From assembly GCF_963082495.1 (NCBI RefSeq), contig NZ_CAUJAN010000001.1:186001-250000 (forward strand): 64,000 nucleotides of DNA. Direction: 5' to 3'. How positions within the stretch are numbered: the first letter of the stretch is position 1; each line of letters opens with the position of its first letter. This document shows, piece after piece, positions 58,101-64,000 of the stretch. This DNA comes from Methanobrevibacter sp. V74. GTDB taxonomy: Archaea > Methanobacteriota > Methanobacteria > Methanobacteriales > Methanobacteriaceae. A model generated the notes under the pieces. The model was not told the origin of the DNA. It saw only the letters and a program-made list of their open reading frames with translations, and did not search any database. A program made the translations under genes and the position numbers.

Positions 58101-58416
58101 TGTCATGACTACTTATAAAGATTTCACTGTTTTCAATAAGTTATTTGTAAAACAGATTCTTAAAGCTAAAGATCTTTCTAAGAAGAAATCCAAATACTAT
58201 AAGTACTCGGCCGCTTTAAAAACTTCTAAAGGAAAAGCTATTGTGGGTAAAAAAATTATCTTTAAAATTAAAGGTAAAAGATACACTGCTAAAACAAATA
58301 AGAAAGGCATAGCTACTATAAAAATAAAACTTAAGTTAAAAGTCGGCAAGTACAAGATACTTGTTAGATTTTCAAAAACAACTATCATTAAGAAATTAAC
58401 TATTAAAAGAAGATAG
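52126..58416 (+). CDS. Giant secreted adhesin-like protein, beta-helix, Ig-like repeats and beta-propeller
   Basis: A 2096-residue cell-surface protein. A signal peptide covers residues 1-24 (cleavage after VCA). Residues about 60-930 form right-handed beta-helix repeats with many Asn, Gly and Ser (a second block starts at YIHVSQKSGNNNNNGSKDNP near residue 544). Ig-like repeats (Big-type, with VNKLN and VGE boundaries) run at about 960-1310. A beta-propeller of the PQQ type follows at about 1313-1658 (WSNEGYDSHNTGKSPYE, repeated GNIY and LW strands). More Ig-like domains come next, and a very basic Lys-rich end (about 2015-2096) may bind the cell wall. No C-terminal membrane anchor is seen. 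Such adhesin-like proteins serve attachment to bacteria or host surfaces in gut methanogens. An intact, fully open frame. Confidence 0.9.
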   Translation: MKTKNFLIGISLLILILSIGSVCAEDLDNSTLNQVNGNDNSSSILSNSAENVIGDNLEEITVNNWDELQYYCYLNDGNYVLKLKENTNFYPTDVDDVSYQIQVNNNVTIIGSSGAYFGDASANARSIKYLAISVSENSGHGITLKNVTFKWISSKFEPNAIFLQMGGNVTNTVENCIFNNISMTGGHSSILHIMKGDVVLTNCSFTNCTTDFGCLSVYNPDDDPTTLCTRARGEVNNCYFEGNYARTEPGCINNCGILVVRNSTFYRNAAFWWAGAIHTHGGANTTIYDSNFTDNVAGWNGGALYTYSYLQIYNTIFVGNNCTTNNGGGAIGACKYLHAPYIYIKDSLFNHNENLCWSLDELSTTGTGRGGAISIMDEGGITVLNTTFISNSASIGTAICAIQHVDHGSPDVTLIGNRFINHTRVGDALVIRLAHYSKCILQDNYYSGNSIEFSKLKLTADDRIGNEVTLHIDASLKNANYYDSDILDKATYDVYMDGEYIKTVNSTDFTLNIKNIIKAQVYVVPSISNSTSNEVSVGLPKEYIHVSQKSGNNNNNGSKDNPVATISKAIELANSTGNIKILDGTFSETNLNVNYNLSIICENNVVISANGNIFNIGNFEFEIVNGVFRNCKKAVSSDERIINHEGGFLKLKNCTFESNSYESALIESGGTVEASNLNFKSNTGILILANTYTILSSVFDSNIANIAKRNALIKSTAGTQCFISNSAFTNNNVKEGCLYYNANNNNQKTLTVTNVVFSKNSGDRGTSGIYMSTGGVLWVKSSLFINNTDSGAYGAVIFSSSEIHVSDSIFLGNNFANSNNAIFNSKSNVNLKKIYCSGNWFGNTQDNYNIAPPISPLSHCDYWLFLTTSANATSIFQQETAIVTFDLNNKYDKDGNVSYWDSSNLPTVELDISTTGGNSSQDKVTIVYGIANTLFTLTDVEGSLTASYNGVYATVNFTESDIDPNMFVSFDDAVSVGETTTIEITLHYNATGTLTLNYSNKTLSKQIKNATTSFNIDDLSVGENTILISYSGDGYYAASNKNISITVNKLNSTTNISVGEIKVGEDVILTIEVSPNVTGNVTLIMNNEEENLTLTNSKANYTINSISRGDYYIVAIYNGNDKYLPSQNSIGFSVDKLNTTISANVADITYGESAVIYIVLNDTAYGNVTVSVDGKNYTNSTINGSARVTISGLSAGDKVASVFYSGNNVFNSNNCTSSFNVAKATTTLTITVNDIMVGDDEKISVTVLSGVSGNITITCGDFNVTKNIPLTGKVSLELQGLSFGVYDVSAILSSDNYLTVQNSTQFKVSNYNTPQWSNEGYDSHNTGKSPYETNSNGAIIWNNDLTGEAIGNLVIDSNGNIYVVTTSGIYSFDNDGNQLWYYGIEVGGNYSGLAVSRDFIIAPEVGNTLHLINQSTGKKYGSIHQGSSRFAPVVDSNANLYIAGEYQYEPGDYNLVIAPFNLWKSGGDPRLICLGKSSPKSAPVIVNDYICVVACNDSLKIVDILNKQIIASISGNTNGVRPVAGSGNMIYGVLDDDIVEINSEGSIIWKTKVTGGIGKYLALNEEQGLYFINSLGNLYKYDLVNGNESLVSNLTFTSGMLIGNDGNIYIGSKDMFYAFDSENNLLWKSYIGNQVIGNPVMGNNGIIYLTTTNGIYAFSYAKMEPSTFNASSSNITFGETAIITVCLPIDAMGSVSCGIGNDIYYGTVNNGVANIEIPNLSGGKNIVDVTYLGDNKYESISKPLEIQVNRLNTYIELLNNTIYYSDNLITVLKDINDNAVVGETVLVSIDNKKYVLTTDDLGRIYLNLKLNKGRYVAVINFNDSIKYCASNLTSTVNVLGTIQANDMLRGYNSGVDFKALLLTNDGNPLANAQITFLVNGVPYNATTNVEGVAILNMKLKVGVWDIVVLNPFSGENSTYKSTIVKRITDNYNLKMDYLDGSYFKVRIVGDDGNYVGEGQVVKFKIGSDTFTAKTDSKGYASFKVKHVPKTYTVMTTYKDFTVFNKLFVKQILKAKDLSKKKSKYYKYSAALKTSKGKAIVGKKIIFKIKGKRYTAKTNKKGIATIKIKLKLKVGKYKILVRFSKTTIIKKLTIKRR

Positions 58417-58505
58417 TTGATTCTAATTTTTTCTTTATTTTCATAATTTTTATTTTATTTCAAAATTTAATCATTTATAGTTTAATTTAATTCAATTTGT
58501 ATTAC

Positions 58506-58514
58506 TTTATATAT
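58506..58514 (+). promoter_or_regulatory. TATA box of the second adhesin-like gene
   Basis: TTTATATAT lies 92-100 bases before the ATG at 58606, giving a longer leader (about 65 bases) than the first adhesin gene. Confidence 0.45.
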
Positions 58515-58605
58515 TACTTGGTATATACATTAATAATATAAAGTTCAGTTTAATTTTTCTTATGTGGGCTTTATAATTTTTAAAATCATTGAATCGAGTG
58601 ATTGG

Positions 58606-61600
58606 ATGAAAAGTTTGGATAAAAATACGTTTATTTGTATGGTTCTATTCGTATTGATGGTATTTTGCATCGGTACGGTTAGTGCAGAAGATATTACGCA
58701 CGATACTAACTTAACCAGTGATTATAGTGGGGAAGTTGTAAGTGCGAGTGGAGACACTATCTATGTTGATAGTTCTTCAACAAGTAATGATGAACAAGGG
58801 ACTGAGGATAATCCTTATAAAACCATTTCTGCTGCTGTTAACTCGGATAAAGTTACTGGTGGGGAAACTATTTTTATAAAAAATGGATTATACTCCGAAA
58901 ATGTTGTAGTTTCTCCAAAAAAAAGCATGTCTTTTGTTGGTGAAAGCCAAGAAGGTGTAATAATTACTTCTAATTCTTCTAATGCAGGTATTTTTAAAAT
59001 ATCTGAGAATGGAATTGCTCTTTCATTTAAAAATTTAACATTTAAGGATGTAAATGCAGGTAAATTTAATCTTCCTATGAGAATTGGTGGAAACCAAGAC
59101 TTATATATGGGGGATTGTTCTTTTATTGATTGCTCTAGTAAATTTGGCGCATTCCAAATATATACTTCAGCTGCTGCAACCATTGAAAACATAAAAATAC
59201 TTAATTTCAAATCTAGCGCCACAGCTGGAACTGGGGGTATTTATTTAACTGGTAATGGTGTTTATAATCTTAAAAATATTTTAATTGATAATTCTACATA
59301 TTCGGGATCTAGTGGCCAAATGCAGGGAATTGTTTATTTATATGGTAGTGGATCATCCATACCAACCGCATACTTCTCTAATCTTACAATTTCAAATTGT
59401 AATGTCATATCAAATTCGATTATTAGATCTTCAGGCAATCTTAATATTAAAAATTCAAGAATTGTTAATAATTCTGTATTGAAGAATTCAAATGGTGCTG
59501 CTGGGGATGGAATTTTTTATGATACTCATTCTATAAACATTACAACTTCAGTAATTGCAAACAATTCCTGTCCTAAAATTGCATTATATAAAACGCCTGA
59601 TAAAGAGTTTACTATGAACTACTGTAACATTAGGGGCAATACTTACGGTACCGGATTTGCTGATGGGGGAGACTATGATGTAAATTATAATTATTGGGGA
59701 TCTAATAGTTTGCCTGATGGTGTGGTTGCTGATGTTTGGGTTATTGATAACGATGGCACTTACCAATTAAGTAATGGTGAAGATTTAACAGTTGAAATTC
59801 CGGAACTTTATAATGCACCTCCTTCCGTAATAATTCATGTTGATGCTATTGCTGGTGATGATACTAATAACGGTAGTGCTGCTGCTCCAGTTAAAACCAT
59901 AGCAAAAGCTGTAGAATTAGCTCAAGGAGAAGGAAAAAGTGGTAAAATTATTGTTAATGCAGGTACTTATGCTGTAAACAATATTCAAACTACTGCTGCA
60001 TTATACATATCTTCTAATGGCACTGTCATCTTTGATGGTAAAGGAGGTAGGGCATTATATGTAAAATCTGGTAATTTACATATTTCTGGAATTACATTCA
60101 CTAATTGTAATGAGTCTAATTCAGGTTCCATTATTCGTATGGATACTAATGCGACTTTAATTGCTGATAATTGTATTTTCACTAAAAATGGTGGTGAAAC
60201 ATATCGCCAATCATTGATATATGTAGATGGTGCTGATTTAACTGTAACTAATTCTGTATTTAGTGACAATGCCGCTCATAAAACTTCTACTAGTTATGGC
60301 AGTATTTATGTCAAAAATCAGGGTAAGTTACATGTGGATAATTGTAACTTTACTGATAATTTCTTAAAATATGGGTTATATATTTCAAGTTCCAATGCTG
60401 AAGTTTATAATTCAAACTTCTTTAGAAATAAAGGTACTTCCTCAAGTGGAAGTGCGGGTATTGGTATTTATGTAAGTGGTACTTCTTCTGCTTATTCTAC
60501 AGGAAAATCAGGCAAGGCTATTGTTAAAAATTGTAGTTTTATAAATAACACTGCCATCTCTGGAACTTATTATGGAGGTAAAGGCGGGGCTATTTACGTA
60601 AACAATAATGCTTCTATGGATATTGATGGATGTTACTTTGAAAACAATGTTGCTCTTACTGGTGGGGGACCTGGTCAAGGTGGTGCAATTTATGCTTCTG
60701 CTGGTGCAATATCTGTTAATAATTCTGTATTCAAAAACAATGTTGCCGATAATGGTTCTGAAATCTATTTAAAATATCATGTTAGTAATTCCTCTAATCC
60801 TTTGTCTGCTGCTGGATTGAATAAACTAAACATTACTAATTCCATTATCCTCAGTGACGTAAATGGAGCAATTTATGCCGATAATAAATCATACGTTGCA
60901 GATGTTAATGAAAACTTCTGGGGAACCAATGTCGAACCTAGTGATAAGGTATCCGATAATATTGATATTGGAAATTGGATAGCATTAACTGCTAATATTA
61001 ATCCGGCTGATGCTCAAATTGGTGATGAAGTGACAATTAATGCTGCTTTCAGTTCTTTAGTATATGCTGATGGTAGTGTTGTTAATTATAATAGGGTATT
61101 GCCTGATGGTTTAAAGGTAACATTCACTTCTAGTAGCGGTAACTTAAATGAAGAGGTCGATGTTGCAAATGGTGAAGCTTCTACAACTTACACAATTGAT
61201 GCAAATGATAAGTATATTACCGCTTCGTATAAAGATGCTGTTGCAAAAATTCCATTGGGCACTGAATTTGTTTATGTATCTCCTGATGGTAGCGATGCTA
61301 ATTTAGGTAGTGAAGCAGAACCTGTTGCAACCTTGGCACATGCTATTGAAATTTCTTCAAAAGGAAAAATCATTGTTTTAGCAGGCACCTATAAAACCGG
61401 CAACTTAGGATATATAAGTGAAAACTTAACTATAATTGGTGTTGGTAATGTAATATTTGATGGTGAAAATGCCAACAGGATATTATACTTTGGAGCTGAT
61501 GCTAAGGGTTTCATAGCTAATGTTACCTTTGCAAATGGGTATGTTACCGGTGAAAGTGGTGCATTAATTGGAAATGCAGGAAACTTAACTATTGAAAATT

Positions 61601-64000
61601 GTACTTTTGCTAATTCCACTTCCGCTAAAAACGGTGGTGCAATTTACAACGCAGGTATTTTAACTATCAGGAATTCAATATTTGAAAACAACAAAGCTAA
61701 GGAAAATGGAGGTGCAATATTCACTCAAAATGCAGGAATAGGTGTAACTCCTGAATTAATAATTGAAGGTACTGTATTTAGTAATAATAGTGCTGTAGGT
61801 ACAGGCAATTTCGGCGGAGGAGCCATTTTCGTACAACAGGCTAAGAATAATTTATTAATTTCTAACTCCAACTTCACTTCAAACCATGTTGAAAGATCAG
61901 GAGGTGGGGCTATTGAAATAGTAAACACCAATAAAGCCAATATTACTTCATGCAACTTTGTTTCTAACACTGCTAAAGGTGAAGATGCTTCAAGTAATCA
62001 TGGTGGAGCAGCGATAAGTTTTGTTGGTTCATATGAGGATATTAAAGAAACCTTAACAGTTTATAACTCATTATTTGAAAATAACTCTGTTGAAGGTCTT
62101 GGTGGTGGAGCCATTTATGTCAGGGCTGCTACTGCGAATATTGCAAATTCCGTATTCATCAATAACTTGGATAATTCAAATTATACAATTTATTCAAGAG
62201 TAACTAGTTATACTACTCCTAAAGTAACTGCAAATGATAACTGGTGGGGAACTAACGATTCACCTAAAGGATTTGTTTCAGATAAAGTAACTTTAAACAG
62301 ATGGGCTATTTTAACAGTTTCAAATGATACTGAAATTGTGGCTGGTGAAAATGTAACAATTACTGCCAATATCAATTCATACAATAATGGAGTTGCTGTT
62401 GGAGAATTGGAAAACCCAATTTGCATACCTCGTGATGTAACTATTTCAACATCTAATGGCGATATTAAAGGTAAATTAGAATCCGGTGAATTCAGCTATG
62501 TTTATAATGTTCCTTTAACCCTAAAATATATTAAAGTCACTGTCGATAATCAAAGTGAAATGATATACTTGATATCTTCCACTATTAATGTTAAGTTAGA
62601 AAATATCACTGTTAAAAAAGGGGATAGGCCAACTTATGTAATTAATGTAACTGATGATGGCGGAACAATCGTAAATCAAGGCAATATAGAATTATTCATT
62701 AATAACATCTCTTTTGCCAATTTAACAGTTGCAAATGGTATTGCAAAGGGCAAATTTGTTATTTCGTTAGATGAAGGTACTTATGATGTGGTTGCTAAAT
62801 ACAGGGATAATGGAGGATTATTTGAAGAAAACTTCGGAACAGGTTCTATAAAAGTCAGCGGAAACAATAACAATATTTACGTATCTAACTTCTTCGACTT
62901 CTTTGATGAAGATGGATACATGTACACTGATATTCCATTCAATTCTTTAACTTTCAGGGACACATTCAATGCTAAAGATTTAGGAATTAATAAAATAACA
63001 TTCACAGCACCAATGACATTTAATAATTATGGTAAATTGGGCATATTTAATAATATTACTTTTGATGTTGTATCTCAGGATATTACATTAAGGGATCTTA
63101 CTTTAATCCTTAATAATGGAATTTCTGGTTCTGCTATTTATGTTGCTGGAGATGATGTAAGTTTAAATGCATTAAAAATTAATTATGAAACTGTTGCAAA
63201 TAGTGAAGCATATGGAATATTTGCTAATGGTGTAGATAACTTAACCGTATCCGGAATAGTCATTGACATTGTTAGTAATTCTATTGGAAGTGTTGGTTAT
63301 CACCAATATGCTATTAAAGTTCGTGATTCAACCAATGTTGTTGTAACTGGTGGAAACATAAATGCTAATTTGCCTGCTTGTGATGTGGATTACGAAGAAT
63401 CCGGCATTGATGCTGATTTAGTTTTAGCTATTGGTATTCAAGGCAGTGAAAATGTAACAATTGCTAATGCAAGAATAAATACTAATGTAATTGGTGCTTA
63501 TGGAAGTTACCCAACACTTGATTCTATCATGGCTAAGGATGTAACTAATTTATTAATTAGTAAAAACACTATTGCTCAAACCGATTTCATAACTACCGGT
63601 GCAGGTTACTCTAATGTTGTAGATTTATACACTTGTAACGATGCTCAAATAATGGGCAACAACATTTTAGTTAACTCCACTGCAGGTACAAACGGTGCAG
63701 GCACTGCTTATCCAATTCAATTAACTGGTCCGTACAAAGGTCTTTTAGTTGACGGAAATACTTTAACCGCAATTAGTCGCGGTCCTACTTTAGGTATTTA
63801 CTCACAAAACTATTATGGTGCATCTTATATTACTGTAACCAATAACTTAATTAATGTAACTGGTTTAGCAACTAATACTAGTTCCTGGTCTTTAGTTTCA
63901 GGAATAGAACTCCAAGATACTCTTGCTAAAGTATACAATAACACAGTTTACTCTCAAAGCATTGGTGATTATTATGAAAATAATTATTTATATGGTATAA
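58606..64000 (+). CDS. Second giant adhesin-like protein, N-terminal part (runs off the window)
   Basis: The frame is open from ATG 58606 to the last base, at least 1798 residues. The signal peptide is MKSLDKNTFICMVLFVLMVF followed by CIGTVSA. Three beta-helix blocks each begin with a cap of the form YV..GSD..G+..P..T+..A (near 58762, 59830 and 61270) and contain many GGAIY repeats with NSxF turns. An Ig-like stretch lies at about 62320-62840, then another beta-helix block runs to the window end. The gene is in tandem with the first adhesin gene, 189 bases downstream. The ORF list cannot show it because there is no stop in the window; I checked the frame at several places. Confidence 0.9.
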   Translation, partial: MKSLDKNTFICMVLFVLMVFCIGTVSAEDITHDTNLTSDYSGEVVSASGDTIYVDSSSTSNDEQGTEDNPYKTISAAVNSDKVTGGETIFIKNGLYSENVVVSPKKSMSFVGESQEGVIITSNSSNAGIFKISENGIALSFKNLTFKDVNAGKFNLPMRIGGNQDLYMGDCSFIDCSSKFGAFQIYTSAAATIENIKILNFKSSATAGTGGIYLTGNGVYNLKNILIDNSTYSGSSGQMQGIVYLYGSGSSIPTAYFSNLTISNCNVISNSIIRSSGNLNIKNSRIVNNSVLKNSNGAAGDGIFYDTHSINITTSVIANNSCPKIALYKTPDKEFTMNYCNIRGNTYGTGFADGGDYDVNYNYWGSNSLPDGVVADVWVIDNDGTYQLSNGEDLTVEIPELYNAPPSVIIHVDAIAGDDTNNGSAAAPVKTIAKAVELAQGEGKSGKIIVNAGTYAVNNIQTTAALYISSNGTVIFDGKGGRALYVKSGNLHISGITFTNCNESNSGSIIRMDTNATLIADNCIFTKNGGETYRQSLIYVDGADLTVTNSVFSDNAAHKTSTSYGSIYVKNQGKLHVDNCNFTDNFLKYGLYISSSNAEVYNSNFFRNKGTSSSGSAGIGIYVSGTSSAYSTGKSGKAIVKNCSFINNTAISGTYYGGKGGAIYVNNNASMDIDGCYFENNVALTGGGPGQGGAIYASAGAISVNNSVFKNNVADNGSEIYLKYHVSNSSNPLSAAGLNKLNITNSIILSDVNGAIYADNKSYVADVNENFWGTNVEPSDKVSDNIDIGNWIALTANINPADAQIGDEVTINAAFSSLVYADGSVVNYNRVLPDGLKVTFTSSSGNLNEEVDVANGEASTTYTIDANDKYITASYKDAVAKIPLGTEFVYVSPDGSDANLGSEAEPVATLAHAIEISSKGKIIVLAGTYKTGNLGYISENLTIIGVGNVIFDGENANRILYFGADAKGFIANVTFANGYVTGESGALIGNAGNLTIENCTFANSTSAKNGGAIYNAGILTIRNSIFENNKAKENGGAIFTQNAGIGVTPELIIEGTVFSNNSAVGTGNFGGGAIFVQQAKNNLLISNSNFTSNHVERSGGGAIEIVNTNKANITSCNFVSNTAKGEDASSNHGGAAISFVGSYEDIKETLTVYNSLFENNSVEGLGGGAIYVRAATANIANSVFINNLDNSNYTIYSRVTSYTTPKVTANDNWWGTNDSPKGFVSDKVTLNRWAILTVSNDTEIVAGENVTITANINSYNNGVAVGELENPICIPRDVTISTSNGDIKGKLESGEFSYVYNVPLTLKYIKVTVDNQSEMIYLISSTINVKLENITVKKGDRPTYVINVTDDGGTIVNQGNIELFINNISFANLTVANGIAKGKFVISLDEGTYDVVAKYRDNGGLFEENFGTGSIKVSGNNNNIYVSNFFDFFDEDGYMYTDIPFNSLTFRDTFNAKDLGINKITFTAPMTFNNYGKLGIFNNITFDVVSQDITLRDLTLILNNGISGSAIYVAGDDVSLNALKINYETVANSEAYGIFANGVDNLTVSGIVIDIVSNSIGSVGYHQYAIKVRDSTNVVVTGGNINANLPACDVDYEESGIDADLVLAIGIQGSENVTIANARINTNVIGAYGSYPTLDSIMAKDVTNLLISKNTIAQTDFITTGAGYSNVVDLYTCNDAQIMGNNILVNSTAGTNGAGTAYPIQLTGPYKGLLVDGNTLTAISRGPTLGIYSQNYYGASYITVTNNLINVTGLATNTSSWSLVSGIELQDTLAKVYNNTVYSQSIGDYYENNYLYGI

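Overview
The window looks like part of the chromosome of a Methanobrevibacter-type methanogen (Methanobacteriales, Euryarchaeota). It is very AT-rich. Many genes start with a GGTGAT-type ribosome binding site a few bases before ATG, GTG or TTG, and many promoters carry a TTTATATA box. The gene content fits: archaeal membrane Lon protease, archaeosine tRNA-guanine transglycosylase, archaeal HMG-CoA synthase plus thiolase, a MurT-like ligase as expected in a pseudomurein builder, a methanogen-type DUF2193 protein, a perfect NrpR-type operator before amt-glnK, and giant secreted adhesin-like proteins.

Layout. 1-940: end of an unknown gene, then a shortened, broken insertion sequence with 24-bp inverted ends. 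972-3002 (minus): two radical SAM/SPASM enzymes preceded by a 15-codon ORF (MSYEEFLMLGCKHNH) with a strong ribosome site and a hairpin after it. This has the form of a small RiPP (modified peptide) operon. 3003-3777: AT-rich divergent promoter region. 3778-13275 (plus): one tight cluster of ECF S component, UbiA prenyltransferase, class II terpene-cyclase-like protein, second S component, EcfT, fused double EcfA, and two ABC half-transporters. I find no named system that matches this gene order. The two divergent operons are the most interesting part of the window.

13.5-19.7 kb: housekeeping genes (tgtA, a methyltransferase, two tRNA-Gly genes, HMG-CoA synthase and thiolase, a DUF1848 protein). 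19.7-30.3 kb: an accessory, decaying region. It has a RhuM protein, two apparently identical group II introns with their maturases (7189 bp apart, same orientation), a 3' scrap of a second DUF1848 gene, cobyric acid synthase, an AAA ATPase gene broken by one TGA, direct repeats around that gene, and a frameshifted integrase remnant. The intron target sites can be read directly: both sites carry the same IBS2 and IBS1 hexamers, and complementary EBS candidates lie inside the intron.

30.5-51.8 kb: lonB, a MurT-like ligase, an ADP-ribosylglycohydrolase overlapping a small acidic protein, an acetyltransferase, two small envelope proteins, prs, uvrB, uvrA, the nitrogen-regulated amt-glnK operon, a DUF2193-aquaporin operon with a structured leader, a DUF368 membrane protein, and an archaeal Ski2-like helicase. 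52.1-64.0 kb: two adhesin-like proteins. The first (2096 aa) combines beta-helix, Ig-like repeats and a beta-propeller; the second runs off the window.

How the parts fit. The 3.8-13.3 kb cluster reads as import of a small ligand (two S components sharing one ECF energising module), prenyl transfer and cyclisation at the membrane, and passage through a two-subunit ABC transporter. HMG-CoA synthase and thiolase in the same window feed the isoprenoid pool. The functional link between the peptide operon and this cluster is inference from divergent neighbourhood only.
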